Source: Chionis minor
Lineage: Eukaryota > Chordata > Aves > Charadriiformes > Chionididae
Direction of reading: 5' to 3'
Length of the DNA stretch: 64,000 nt
NCBI GenBank assembly: GCA_013398295.1
Contig: VZSF01003595.1
Span: forward strand, 1-64,000
Numbering within the stretch: the stretch's first letter is position 1; each line of letters opens with the position of its first letter. Below the pieces are notes generated by a model. That model had not been told where the DNA came from, did not search any database, and saw only the letters and a program-made list of their open reading frames with translations. The translations under genes were made by a program, and so were the position numbers. Positions 43,801-58,800 of this stretch are shown here, one piece after another.

Positions 43801-46800
43801 TTGGGGCTGTAGAGTGTTTGGGGTTTTTTTCCCCACAAAGCTACTTAGTGTCTTGTGTAAAAAGATATGAAATGTAAATCACAGCACAAATTGATCATTC
43901 TCTGAGCTGTTTTTATTTTTTAAAGGAAATAATATCGGAAAGATGTGTTAAATGTCAGGAAAAATACCTATTAAAAATACAACTTTCCGGTATGTTCTTC
44001 TGAATTAACAGATCATTGAAGAGTTTTACAATGTGTTTGGTCCTGAACTGAAAGCTGTCACAGGGGATCCAAAGCGTATTGACGATTTGGTGAGAGCAGT
44101 AAATGGACTGACTAGTCCTATGGAAGAGCTGACTTTTGACCCTTTTAGTATTGAAAGTGCACATGACTGGAAATTAATTATGGAAGAATTTAAAGAAGAA
44201 GTTTCAGTAAGTACCACATACTGTGATGCCCCCTATTACTTCCTATATACAAATTCCTTCTAAAATATCAACATATTAATTTAAAGAAAATGTAAATTTG
44301 CAAAAGGAAAGAATATATGAATAAGTATGTAAATGAAAATGTGAGGAATTTGAGCATTTCTAAAGTCAGTACTCTAAGTTGGTTTTGTTTATAGTTTCAC
44401 TTTAGCTTGAAAATGGTGAAGCACACTTTTTGTTCATTGGCAGAATCACTACAGGATGAACGGAGGCTACATATGGCCTCCCTGTACTCATGTGCTGACA
44501 TGTCTCAATCATGTCCTACTAATATGTAAAACTTCCTTTTCTGGATTCACTCAGTCCTTCCCCCTTCAGCTAAGAATACCCACAAAGTACAAATTCTTGC
44601 AATGTATTTTGTGATTTATATACCTGCCCAGCAGACACATTAGTTGACACTAATTTCCTGCAGCTTACTGGAAAGCCGTCAGTTTGTTAGTAATTTATGA
44701 GATGAAAAATAATAAAAATATGCTTGCCACTATTATAAAAAAGTATTTTAATTTTGCCTTCCTTTCTTGGTATTGCAAAATGAATTGCTAAGAGACAGGA
44801 TTTCTTTGCCTTCTTCCTTTGTTTAGATTATTGAAGAAAAGACCAAAAACTTTATTGATGGATCTTTTAAGACCCTTCGATCAGCAGAAGCTGCATTTGA
44901 CATGCTGTTAAACTTCAAACACAACCGCTCTCATGAAACCATTAATAAGCAGATGATGATGAAGTTCAATGATATTTTGGACCAATACTGTAAAGAGGTA
45001 TTTAATTTAAGGATTTCTTATGTAGTACATGGAGCTCTTTACCAAGTGAAATTCATAAATCTGTGTATATGTCTAAACACCTGTATAGTGTCCTTTACTA
45101 TCTGAAAGACTGACAAGTTTTATAAAATAAACAGAATAAACATGAGAGCATAATAATTGCTCTCGCTCTGTTGGAGCCTATTGGAGAAATAATACAGTTA
45201 ATTTGCTGAAATGGATGTGCGTATCTGGATATGTGTGGCCCTGTATGGGAACTGAAAGATGTTTGCATGTACTCTGAATGTAACAAGGCTTGTGGCTGTT
45301 CCTTTACCTTGTGAACAGCTGTTCAACAGTAGTCCTTCCTGAGAAAATACATCTTTCATACCCTACAGCTTTCTTGTGAGGGACAAGAAGTTCATGGTAT
45401 GACCAAAAGGTGTCAGAGATCAACTCTGAAGGCAGAAATAATTTCTGACAGGTTGAAGCCTGTATGTTGGAAAGCTTTTTATGTCATAGCATTTTTCTTC
45501 ATATTTCAAAGAACATTGAGTTTCATGATAAAATGTCATCTTACAGAAAACACTGCCACAGTAGCAGTTCCATGGGATATAGAAAGGAAGACATTCTCTG
45601 TGATGCAATTAATACAAATGAGATGATGGGAAAAAAAAAGAATTGTTTTTATCCTGCTGCTGGTATTAGCTTCAGAGCTTGTGCTGTGTACCAGGCTAGA
45701 TACTGACCACAGACAAGCAAGTGGAAAAATGATTCTTTGCAATACTTCATTCTCTTCTAGGTTGAAAATATTAAGCAAATATTTGTTAAGAACCTCAAGG
45801 ATCCGCCTTTGTACAAGAATCATCCTCCAGTGGCTGGAGCAATATACTGGTCCCGATCCCTTTTCTATCGGATCAAACAGACTATTATTCGATTCCAGGA
45901 AGTAGAGGAGTTACTTGCTAGTGAACGTGGAAGGGAAGTATGTTAGTTCTTTTGCTATTTAATGTAGGAAGAAATACTTTCTTCATACGCTTCTTCTAAA
46001 GGTGTGGAAGTGCTCTTATGTGAGGTGAAGTTCCAAGAATGTCTTTGCACATAGCAAGCCATGTTAGATGTGAAGAGCTGATTGGGACCTTCCTACTGTT
46101 TCCCAGAGAGACAGTGATGGAATCAATGACAGAATTCAAGAGCCTAAATTCTCCATCACCTGCATTCATTACAAGTCGTTACTTACCCTCTCATTTAATA
46201 AAAATTAGAAACTACATTAAGACAGCGTATTAAGGCAGCTTAGTTGAACATTTCTCATGGTCTTTAAAATTAGTTATACAGAATTTTCCTTTCTAGGTAA
46301 AACAAATATATCTTCAAGTGGCCAAGAGGATGAAAGAGTATGAAGATCAAAAATACCATCAGTGGAGAGATGGGACAGAACAGATACTCCCACTGTTACT
46401 GAAAAATACTCTGCTGACTGTCATCACTGGTGGGGCTGCAACCCATGTCAATTCAGAGACTTTTGAACAGGTGAGATATAGGAAGGTAGTATACCAGACT
46501 TCTCTATAAGGAAGAACTGAAACCTATCTGATGGTCAGTGATACTTTTCTAAGAATAATATTTTAAACACAGATTTTGAAAGGAAAATTGTAAAAGTTCT
46601 GAGCTCAGAATTGTTTTTTGTCCTGTATAAGACAAAGCCGCTGAATGACGTGGCAAATGGGTGAATGTTGTTTCTCTGTGTGTTCTTCTGTGCTGTAATT
46701 CCTGTTAATTTTTGGGGTTTGGTGCAACACCTTTGAGACATTACAACAAAACTTGGGACTGAAGGTTAGTAGAGGTAGGTTCCCAGCAGAGATCATGAAG

Positions 46801-49800
46801 AATCCTGTTCTAAGTAAACTTTTGTCTGACTGTGAACTTCCACTGGGATTTCTGTTGTAACTGGTTGCAGCCCTATGTAAACAGAGCTGATTTGGTTTGT
46901 TCCCTGTAATCAGCTTTCAGGGAAGAGGTAGTTGCGTATAATTTCTGAAACTAGAATGCTGAGGTTGCTGTTGAATTTTAAAAGCATTTCCACAAGCCCT
47001 GAATGTCACACATTCTGACTTTTACCTAATGCCTTGTTGAATGTCTCCAAAAGCTAACCTTTGTGTTGCATTGTAAGTTTGGCCTTCCTCTCCTTTCTGC
47101 TGCTCTTTCTTGTGTTGTAGAGCTCTGTGACTGAGAAGCCCTTCACCACGAAGAAAAGTGTCCGTTTCATGGTGAATTTTTCTCCCGTACTCCAAGAGAT
47201 TATCATTGAAACAAAATACATGGAACAACTAGGGTTTCCAGTCCCAGATATAGCAAGATATGTGGCATTACAGGAAAACAAATATCTTAGGTAAGGCTGT
47301 AACAGAGTATCTGTTCACATACAGACTTAATGTGACTCAAGTGATTTCACTCTGAACCAGAATGAGCCCCGAGTCATCAAATTTTGGAAATACGACAGCT
47401 CTTAGTGACTTTATATGGGTAAGATTGTACTCATAAGCTTTTCTCTGGTGCTGTCTGCATCCTTCACCCTGTAGGACTATGTCATACAAATTAACATCCT
47501 GTCAAAACTGAGAAAAAACGAGGGAATTATGTTTTGTTGTTGCTGTGTTTCTTACACTCCTTAGGTATATAAATGGATTGAAAAACATGCTGGATCGCTA
47601 TCACAAATTAATGGGAACACTGAATGAAGCAGAAACCCAACTCCTTGATGACCATATTCAAGAACTCTGGAGAGTATTCAAATCAGGGCACAGAAGACTC
47701 AAGTGGAACTCCTTAGGTAATGGAGACACTATTTTAAAATGGCCTTAGATACTGATTTTCAGTTAAAAAATATCTTTGATTCTGCAATCTGTTTTTAAAG
47801 TCATATGACAGCAATGTATCCCTAAATGGTACATCCTATTGTCACAGTCAAAGTCAGAAAATGAGGTTAGACAGATTCTGATCCAGGAGAGTATTTCTCA
47901 TGTTTTTTTTATATTTAAAGCACTAAGTGGAAATAGACAGACTCTTGGAAAACAGGTATAAGGGAGCTAGATGAAGGATTAGGTGAGAAATTATCTAACC
48001 TTTCTGCAGAGATAAAACACATCTAGTTGTGGCAATTTTGATGCATTGGTGAAATAAAAAAACTCAAACGATTGTGATTTATTTCAAGGTATTGGTGACT
48101 TTATTGTCCGATGTACACAAGCCATCAGGAAGTTTGAATTACTCGTCAATCATGTTCATAATAATTCTGAAGACATAAGCAACACACTTCTGTTCATAGA
48201 ATCAACAAATCTTTTTAAGTTTCCGCTTCCAAAAAATGGTGATGAACTTCCTAGTAAGTCTTTATATTTCCATTTCCAAACTCTGCGAAGTTTTATTTTT
48301 TCTGTCTGCTGCTTTGCATTTTTAGTTCCTATGATCAACCCTTTTAATTGTCATCAAAGCTAGTTACCGTAGTATTTCATGGTGTTACAGAAGAAGCACA
48401 AGCAGAGATTTGGTACCCTAAACCTGACCATGTCAATAGACGAATAGATCATTTGACTTATGTTCACCTTCCTTTTGATCACTTTACCCCTGGCTTTCCC
48501 TTGATCCTTCTCGTATGTCGTCGTGTAGCCCTAGAGCTGCAATCTGCACGGAGTGTCAGCTCTCTTCCGGGCCAGTGAACTGAACTGGTTTCCTCAGGTG
48601 GAAATTGCAGTGAGGCGATTGTCTCCCAGGTCTCCCTGTCACTTGAGTGAGCGGGTAATGGATCAAATTTCTTTCAATGATTTGTAAGTCTTAAAAAGGT
48701 TACTTTCACATCTAATGGTTGCTATTAAATAATTGAATCCGTCATAACATCAGAGGGCTGAAATATTAATAAATTAAGCATTAATAAGTGAAGATATTTT
48801 TTATCAGTATACAAGATCAATTTCATGTTCACAAATAAAGCCCAGCTAATTATTCCAGTATGCAAGGCTGTTAGGTCTTTTGCAGTTAATAATGCTAATT
48901 TTTTGTATCTTTTGCAGAAGTGAAAGAATTTTTTGAGTATCTTAAGTATGAAAGAGCAAAAGATGTGACACACATGGTTAGAAAGTATTCTGCAATTCCA
49001 CAATTGCTAATGAAAGTGGAAGGACGAGTTGCCAATACAAACAGTGGCAAATCTCCAAAATTAACTTCCTATTATGCACACTGGGAAAATAGGATTTATC
49101 AGGTGTTGACACAGTTAATTGTGAAGTAAGTCAAGTGTTTTCTTTATTGGGTTTTTCAGTCTTTCATTTTTTTCTGGACCTGTTGATCAGTATGTATACT
49201 GACGTTCTGTTTGAACACCTCAGTGGTCTGCGGTTTGAAACAGATTTGTATTTGTATTGTTTTTTTCCCGTGAAGAATGGAGAACTGGTAACAAGGCACA
49301 GAAGAAACCCAAATGCTGAGAAAATGGATATTGACATGTTGTTGGCATAAGAGAGAAATAAGATACATTTTCTGCAATGTGTGTAATTGCATATCTCTGG
49401 TTTATTTTTAAAATGAAGGTTTTGTTTTACCAAAGAATAGGATTTTAAGAACTTGGTGTCTGTGTGCCAGGTCCATCCCTGTAGTGCAGAGGACACCAGT
49501 ACAAGAACAAAGATTTGCTGGAATTTACTTTTACCTCTTCTGCAGCAGCTGGGGCCAAGGAGGTTCCTGTAGCAAGATATTATAAAGGCTTATATTATAA
49601 ACAAGATATTATTACAATAGAGCTTTACAGGGTTATAAAAGCTTCCCAGCCATCTCTTCTTCTCATGATCCACGTCTTTGTAATCTGGTCCATGCTCAGC
49701 TGACTGCATTGTGCTTTCTCATCTGGACTCTTGCAATAGAGTTGACCATAGTCTCAGTGTACTTTTGCACCAGGGTATCCCCATTCATTCCTTCCAATAG

Positions 49801-52800
49801 CTTCTTTCAGCTAGTCAAGCTTTTGCATTCAATCAGTATTAGTGGGACAATTTTGCTCCTGTACACATCAGTGTTTCCAGCTGAAATTGGTGGTAACTGA
49901 CTTCAGACAGATCTGCTTGCATATCTAAGCATATAACCAATTACTGTGGTCTCCGTTGCGCATTTCCATGGGGGGCAGCACCTGATTATTACTGTTTGAC
50001 ATGGTTTCTTTCTTTCCCAGGAATTTGCAGGCTTTCAATGCAGCTATTCTTGCAAATGTGCCACTGTTCCAAACAGAAGCTATTTTCTCTGTTCCCGAGA
50101 TAATCTTGCAACCTAATGCCAGTGAAATTGACAAAATGACTCTGCAATGTATCCGAGACTGTGTTGAGGTCACTAAGGTGATTTTTGATAAAGATTTACT
50201 TGTTGCCAGCATTTGCTTGTGATTATAGTGAATTAATCTTGCTTTATGTTTGGGTAAGCATAAATGTCACAGGGAAGATTCATATTGCTTTATCTTGAAA
50301 TCAAAATATCCAGTACATTGTTCTAATTTTACAGACTGTCCTCATTTTACAAACTGATGACAAAGGAAAAAAAATGCCATAAGCTTCATGCAATTTTTAC
50401 TCAGGCAAAATTATTTTCAGTGGTTTTGCCAGCATGAGGACATGTTTTGATTCTATAAATCAACATACATCAGAAGGAAATACTTTTCAGATTGCACTGC
50501 AGATGTTGCTCTCTGATGTATGAATAAGTTTTTGGAATAACGAATGGGAGTAGCTTCCTCTATATCACAGCTCTCCTCAAAAGCAGCAGAAAAACAGTTC
50601 AGAAAATGTTGGGAGAAGGGCATCCAGGACACATCTAGGACAGCAGGTTTACAGCAGATGAAATATCAAGCTTGCTGGCAAAGATGTAGTAGAATTTCCC
50701 TGCATAAGTATGTTGACATTGAATTGCTTTCCAGAAAAGAAGCCAAATCTTGTGACAGTGTTCCTACCCTTGATGATGGAGAAATTATTCCAGATGTCAC
50801 CTGAAATGAATAAATTTAGATTAAGTGTGCTTCCGATGCTCAGATTTGCTGTTCTGTTTCAGTGCTGCATCCAGCCTGTTTGACCTAATACCCGTTTCTG
50901 TGTGTCATGCTATGTTGTTGCTCAGTGGAGATTTTAAAAGCAGAGCGAGTGATGCACGGAAAGGTTTTGTTAGGGTGAAATTAACTCTTCTCTCAAGTTT
51001 ATGGGAAAATGTAATCTCTTTTCTTGCTGTCAGAAAAACCAATTGATTTGCAAAATCATTCACACCACTTCCTATATAATCTCCTAAATAATGATGATTT
51101 TCTTCTCTGAAAGGGTTATGAAGCAATGGAACAGGCTGCCCAGGGAAGTGGTTGAGTCGCCATCCCTGGGGGTATTTAAAAGACATGTAGATGTGGCACT
51201 AAGGACATGGTTTAGTGGTGGGCTTGGCAGTGTTAGGTTTATGGTTGGACTTGATGATCTTAAAGGTCTTTTTCAACATAAATGATTCTATGATTCTATG
51301 ATTCTATGAATGATTTGACTAAAATGACTCTCTACAAAGTAACTGTTTTTTCAATCCTGTCTTGAAAACTCTAGCATTTTGTACGGTGGATGCATGGTAC
51401 TTGTATTGAATGCCCTCCTCAGCATGTCAAGGAAGATGAAGTGATCACTTTCAGCTTTTACAGTGATGTCTCCCAGAACCCTCTGATAATTGAACAGGCT
51501 GTTCTCATCACTCAGAATGTCCACAAACTCATGGCTTCTCTTAGTAAATATTTGAAACAATGGAAGAAGTACCACCTGCTGTGGAAGTTAGACAAAGGCA
51601 TAGTCATGGAGAGGTTAGCTGCAGAAAAGCCTGCTTGTATCACCTTTGATGAAGAGTTGCAGTTCTATATGAAGGTAGCTCAAGAGGTGACTCAACAGCC
51701 ATCGATTAAAGATGAGCAGTGTATCAGACTTCAGCTGGCTCCTTTAGTCTGCGCAGTGCAGGAGAATGCTAGAGGTTGGGTGATTTCACTTGGAAAGTTG
51801 CTTAATGAGTCTGCAAGAGAGGAACTCTTCAGTCTTCAAGAGGAAATTCAGGTAGGTGTTTTGAGTTCCTGTTGTCTAATGTAGCTAGCACAGACTAGTA
51901 GGTGATGATCTGAACCACGCTCCAGATTGCTTGAAACTATCTGGTGTATTCTGGTATGTCATGTGTAAAGAGTTGAGCTGTCCATCTCTGTAGCTGGAAA
52001 ATAGGAGACAGTAACATGAAAACGCAGGACTTTCTCAGTGCTGTACTGGCAACAGTTTCATACTGGTGATTCCGAAGTTCCCTTTAAACTGCTGCTTACA
52101 ACTTCTATTTGGTTGTAGCAAAAACATCCCTTCTGGACTGGGGTTTAAATTTTGTTGTATATTTTTTTGTGTGTACGTGTGTGTTATCTTTATCACGTAG
52201 ACTAAAAATGAAAATGAATCTGCATGTTATTTACTTGTGTTTTGTATTTGACTGGTAATTATAATACTGCCTAATTGCTTTGTCAGTGTTGCTTCTGGAA
52301 ATTATTTTTACTTTTCATAGAGCTTATCACAGAGTCTTAAGAGACCTCCAGATTCCCTGGAAGATCTGAGAATTGTCCTTGGCACAATTGCAGAGATCAA
52401 AGGCATGTCCTTCAAGGTGGAACTGAAATATTTGGACATCTGGGAGAGGTACCGCACTCTTGCAATGTACAATATTCCAGTAAGTGCATGTTATGTTTTG
52501 TCTCACAAAACATTTCAGATTTGAGCTAGAGGCACAAATACCTCACATATGAATGAATAAATGTGTTCCTTTTAAGACATTTTACAGAATCACAGTATTG
52601 CTGAGGTTAGAAGGGGTGTCTGGAGATTGTTTAGTCCAAACCCCCTTCTCAAAACAGTATCTCCACTTTAAAATGGACATATTGGATGTGTTTGCAAATG
52701 TGTTTGTGAATCTGATTCAGATCACTTCAATGCTTGTTTTGTGTTTTGCAAATTTATAATGTGAGCACGCACTCCTCACTTTCTTATGACTAATCATTTC

Positions 52801-55800
52801 TTGTGAGAGATGTTACTTGTTTTGTTTTAGGTAGCAAAAGAAGAACAAGAGATGGCCGAGAAGATTAGGGAAAAGTGGGAAACTCTCTTCTTTGAAGCAT
52901 CCGAAGTTGATCACAACCTTGGAGGCATAAAAAGAACATTCACAAAGGTATTATTTGTAGTTAATATTGAAAAAGATCAGAAATGGAAAGGAAAACAATT
53001 TAAATGCTGTTCTCTTTAGATTACACAGCAACAAATTGAGGACTACAGGCAAGAGATAGAAGATTTCTTCCATAAATTCATGACTGAGGGGCCTGGTGCT
53101 GTTGGGGAAAATCTTGATAAAGGTAAATGGACTAATGTGTGTAAAGTCTAAAAATATTAGTCTTTGGACAACTCCTCAAATTTTATGTAAAACAAGAAAA
53201 TTGTGCTTTCCTTATTAACAGGCAAACTGATCAACTGATCAAATGTGACATTTTTAGTACTATAATTTCTATGTGAAAGCTGTCTTATTTATTCCCCATG
53301 ATCTCTGTGATTATTTATCTAGAAAAATTCCTCTCCTTTCCCAGGACTGGAACTCATGGCCATTTTTGAAAAAGAAGTGGAAAAACTGGAAAAAATTCAT
53401 CAAGAACTGGGCAGTGTAGAGAAACTTTTTGACTTGCCAGTTACAGTGTACCCGGATTTAATGAAAGCACAGAATGATCTGAAAGGTCTAAAGCAGATCT
53501 ATGAAATTTATGAATTACAAAGAGTAAGTAGTACACTCTGGATACACAGACACACACGTATTCATGCACACACATACAGAAAAGGTGGGGGAGAGGAGAA
53601 GAGGCTGCATTGTCCTCTAGTTCCTATCAACTCTGTTCTAAGCCTTTTCATGAAATAATTTGTGACCTGTAATTGACTATCACCATGAAATGAGTTTAAT
53701 GATGTTAGTACAGGGCTAACAGTGTCTCCATAGTAGACCACATACTCTTATCAGATAGGAACAGACCTCCCTCACCCCTAAGAATTATTGGGTGACATTT
53801 TACTGCACAAGTCTCCCGATCATTTCAGTGGATACTTTTGGATGTAGTATGTGTAGAGGTCACAATGTGTATCTCAGGCTTTAATTGATCTTAATGATTT
53901 TTTAACAAATTTTATTTTTCCAAAATTAAGATGCCCTGTAAGTACACTCTTAAAGATACTTTTCCTGTTCTCCATATTTCCTTTTGATTGTTTCTTATAC
54001 AACTGGTTGTGATTGGCTGTGAATCTATCTTCGACATGAATGTGTCGCTTCCTCTGTTTCTAAAATGTTAATACAATTACATCTGCATCCTTACTATGGT
54101 CTCTGGATCCTACTGTAGTGGAAAGGGTATTTTTAATATTTTTCGGGTCAGAACTAAAAGGAAACGTGATTTTTTTTCCTCTTGATGATCTTGTTCCCAG
54201 GCAGCTAAAAAGGAATGGTCTCAGACACTCTGGATAAACCTCAATGTCCAGTTTCTTCAGGAAGGAATTGAAGGATTTCTTAAAGCCCTTCGAAAGCTGC
54301 CCAAACAAGTCCGCAGTATGCCAGTAGCCTTTCACTTGGAAACAAAAATGAAGGCATTTCGAGACTCCATTCCTTTGTTGCTTGATTTGAAGAATGAAGC
54401 TTTGAGAGAAAGGTTTGCTTTGATTTATTTAAATCCATCTTCTATATATAGGAAGATTTTATTTGTTTTGTTAGAATTTTTAATTTCAGTTTCTGGTGTC
54501 ACGCCATGTCCTGCAGCTTGAAACTTCTCTTTTTGCTTAATGAACTTGTGTAATAGCATTCAAGGTGACTAAGATGACTAGGATAATTTATATGTTCAAA
54601 ATACTAGTTCTTGTTTAAACAGTAGAGTGCTAAACATGGATTCGTTATTATACATTAAATTATGGTTGTTTTCATTTTTACTGTATCATCGTTGTTGGTA
54701 CAATTATTGATATGTCAATTTAAAACAGGCATTGGCAAGATCTTATGGAGAGAACAGGAACAAGTTTTGAAATGACACCAGAAACGTTCACTTTGGAGAA
54801 TATGTTCGCTATGGAACTTCACAGACACTCAGCTGTTATCAGTGAAATAGTCGGAACTGCTGTTAAGGAACTTAGCATTGAGAAGGTAATGTAGAAAGTC
54901 GTAATAAAACTAAAAAGACATAGATGACAACAGTCTATGTTTTATTTGAGATTTTCGTATTGGCGTGACAGCAAGTTTGGCCGTCTTCAGGGAGCTGCCA
55001 TGATGTAACTAATGGCAACTAAGATGAATAGCTCTGTTAATAAATGACCACGTGGCACAGAATCCTAGCTATCTTAGCTTTGGCAACAGTATATTGGATT
55101 TCTGTTATTGCAATAAGCAAGTTTGGTCTATGAAAAAGGATCTGAAGTCAGATCCATTCTGTTTCCATCATGATATTTTGAAATAGTTTCTTCTTTATAA
55201 ACCAGAGTTAGAAAACCTGTGCAGAAATTTTGCTGAATTAATTGATTTCATTTTTATGCTAAGATTATAGTTCTCTAGTTTTTGAAGACTAAAATGTACA
55301 CCCTTTTATGCTCACATCCAGGGTGTGAAGGAAATAGCAGAAACATGGGAACACCTGAAATTTGCTGTACAAATGTACTTCAAAGGCACTGAGAAGCGAG
55401 GCTTTATTCTGGGATCTGTAGATGAAATTTTAGAGATTCTTGATGACAACAACGTCAATCTTCAGAGTGTTTTGAGCAGTCGATTTGTGGGTCCTTTCCT
55501 TTCAACTGTTCACCACTGGGAAAAAACTCTGTCATTGATTGGTGAAGTAATTGAGGTAAGGAGGAAAGTGCTGGACTAAATAATTGATGTTTATTATTTA
55601 TAATCGGGGTTTTCTATTTTTTTTCTTTGATGGTAACATTTGTGCCTTAGATCTGGATGGTGGTCCAGAGAAAATGGATGTACCTGGAGAGCATCTTCAT
55701 TGGTGGAGATATCAGATCACAGCTTCCAGAGGAAGCGAAAATATTTGACAGCGTAGACAGTATGTTTAAAAAGGTAAGTAACTGACGACTTCTGACCAGC

Positions 55801-58800
55801 TTAATTATTTAGTGCATTTTACTTCCAGTTTCATAGTTGTCTGTAGTCTTCTGTGTCGTTTGTAACATTGAGCATGGTGTGTTACAATGAATTGAATATG
55901 AGATTGGGGAACCCAGGAACTCTGTCTGGTGTTTCACTTCACATCTGTCACACACAGAAGACTTCTCCTGATTTAGCTAAGCTGGGCAGAGGTGTGATCC
56001 TTGGCTGGCAGTACTGGACAGGCAGAATCCCCTTTTCCTTTCATTAGATACATCTTTTTATCTTTACCATGATAATAAGAAGCTTAGATGTGTTTCTATG
56101 AGTTGAGGACCTACATACAAGCTAAAAAGGCTTTATGGGTATAATGCCACTGTTCCCACACTGAAGACATACTCCCAAGATAAATATGGCTTACTTTTCA
56201 TTTTCCCATCGGCAAAATTGAGATAGTACTGTGATTCTGAAATGCTGTGTTTGTCCTTCGTGTGAAGTACTGCTGTATACAGGAGCAAAGTCAGGTGTAT
56301 GCTTATGCTTCCGTAAGTTGGGATACAGGATTGTCTTACTTACACTTGCTTTTACAGTAGTATCTCCATGCTCTCAGCTTTGAAGGCATACTGTCTTCAT
56401 GTTTTCATACGGCACTGCAGCAATAGGAAACCATATTTGAAACTCTAATTCACTTCTGTAAGAACCTATACTGCTTGTGCTGCTTGTGTGCTTTGTCACG
56501 AGTTAAATATAATTTGGTATAGTCTGTTGCTGTTCAGTATTTCTAAAATTTCTTTTCTCCCTGTATAGATAATGGATGAAACTGTAAAAGACCCAACAAT
56601 AAAAAAATCCTGTGAAGCCCCAAATCGTCTATCCGACCTTCATCATATAAATGATGTGCTGGAGAAATGTCAGAAAAGCTTGAATGATTATTTGGACTCC
56701 AAACGAAATGCTTTCCCAAGATTTTTCTTTATATCTGATGAGGAGTTGCTTAGTATCCTTGGCAGCAGTGACCCACTTTGTGTCCAGGAACACATGATAA
56801 AGGTACAATGTCTGGCTTCCCACAGTGCCTTGTGCTTTCAGGTGCTTTAAAAAGTTTAACAGACTATACTGTACATGCTGATAAGGGTGCACTAATATTT
56901 ATTGCATACAAAGAGCATCCTGACAGCATCTTGAAGAAGCTTCTGAATAACCAAATCAAATCTGAACGATAGTCTCTCCTGGCTCTCATACTGGCCAGTA
57001 GCTTACAGTAGAGGAACGTTTGTGGAGGAACATTCAAGGTACACCAGAATGGTCAATCATTACAGAACCTTCCTGTAGCTCCTGATAGATCTTTATTTTC
57101 TAGAAAAAAAATCAATGTACTCTGGGCCAGATCATGTGCTTGTTTACTCTGCAGTTGGGCTGCTGAGCTATCAGCATTTATATTTGGTTACTTATAGTCA
57201 CATCCATTTCTCTTTAGAATGCTTGGAAATCTTCTTTCAAGATTAAATGGGAGTGAGATACACTTAAGTCTTTGAAGCTTTGTTTCTAAAATGCCACTGT
57301 GTCTGTGTTGATGCCTTTCAGATGTATGATAACATAGCCTCCCTGAGGTTTCAGGATGGTGATAGAGATGAGAAAATTGCAACAGCCATGATATCAGCCG
57401 AGGGGGAGGTGATGGAGTTCCGGCAGGCTGTAGCTGCAACAGGCAGAGTGGAGAACTGGATGACAGCAGTGCTAGCAGAAATGAGACGAACGAACAGACT
57501 CCTTACTAAGGAAGCTATTTTTCGATACTGCGAAGACAGAAGCAGGTGAAACAATCAGTATCAGAGATAACACAAATACCTGATATGGTATTATGAGCCT
57601 GTAGTGATATAGAAAATAAAGAAATAATTTTTTAATTTTTACACAATTTAGCCTGTATTTCTGTATGTGGAGGGATATGAGTACATGCATATGCAGTGTT
57701 TTAACTGACCAGAAAAAACTGTGTTGTCTATCGCATGTAATTTCCTCAGTCTTGAGTTTTTATTTTTATTGTTGTGTGCACAGTATGTTTTGCTCACTAT
57801 GAATTCCACTTGGCATCCTTTACACATGGAATAGGCAGCTTTTCTATCAGAGTATTTCCTAGGCTTTTGAAATACTAGAGCATACCTTCATAAAATTCCT
57901 TACATATCTGTAAAGTTTGGCTTATGTTGTAGTTGCTGCAGAAACAGGAGGAACATCTTTTTTTTTTTTTTTTTAATGTCCTGATCAGTTACTTAGAATA
58001 AACAGCTGCTGAGACTCCCTCACTGTATGTATTTCCCACAGAGTCGACTGGATGTTACTCTACCAAGGCATGATGGTGCTGGCTGCTAACCAGGTGTGGT
58101 GGACTTGGGAGGTAGAGGATGTCTTTCGGAAAGTGAAGAAGGGAGAAAAACAGGCAATGAAATTTTATGCTAAAAAAATGCACAAGCAAATTGATGACCT
58201 GGTTACCCGCATTACAATGCCTTTGAGCAAAAATGACAGGAAAAAATACAACACTGTTCTCATTATTGATGTCCATGCCAGAGACATTGTTGATACATTC
58301 GTAAGAGACAGGTAAACCCCACCCCCCAACCTACTGGGAGAATACCAAATGCGTCAATTGTAATTGCATTCTTTTACCTCATGTGAGCGAGTGTCTCTTG
58401 TGCAGCATTCTGCAGGCTCAGGAATTTGAATGGGAAAGCCAGCTGCGTTTTTACTGGGACCGAGAGCCAGATGAGCTGAACGTGCGGCAATGCACAGGCA
58501 CGTTTTCATATGGTTATGAGTATATGGGTTTGAACGGACGTCTTGTGATCACCCCGCTTACAGATCGTATTTATCTCACGCTAACACAGGTATATGTTCA
58601 AGGAGATTTTTACTAACAAACCCTTTTAAAATGTACTTCTAGGCAATCACATAATTGTTTTATTACCACTTTCTGTTATCTCCTAGATGCCAATGCGAAG
58701 GCTAATATGTTTGAAAAGAGTTGTGATGTCTTTCTAACCTGATTGCATCAAAGATAATACAGAGTGCATTCACAGATAAAATTTAAGGCTTTTTGTACCC

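Larger units (their letters stand above)
40657..51851 (+). other. DNAH10: DNAH10 exons 7-20: dynein tail (DHC N-terminal region 1)
   Basis: Exons 40657-40814, 41485-41715, 42360-42550, 43025-43223 (or -43247), 44012-44206, 44827-44997, 45761-45937, 46297-46470, 47121-47290, 47565-47716, 48089-48253, 48918-49125, 50021-50177, 51375-51851. They encode about 940 residues of the tail that binds intermediate chains and docks the motor. Landmarks: [112 protein letters not shown] and [17 protein letters not shown]. Mostly helical. The 477-nt exon 20 is the largest in the window. Confidence 0.95.

Noticed and set aside
50544..50804. 86-codon open frame in DNAH10 intron 19
   Set aside because: Does not resemble dynein or any family I know; adjacent exons 19 and 20 join in phase without it.
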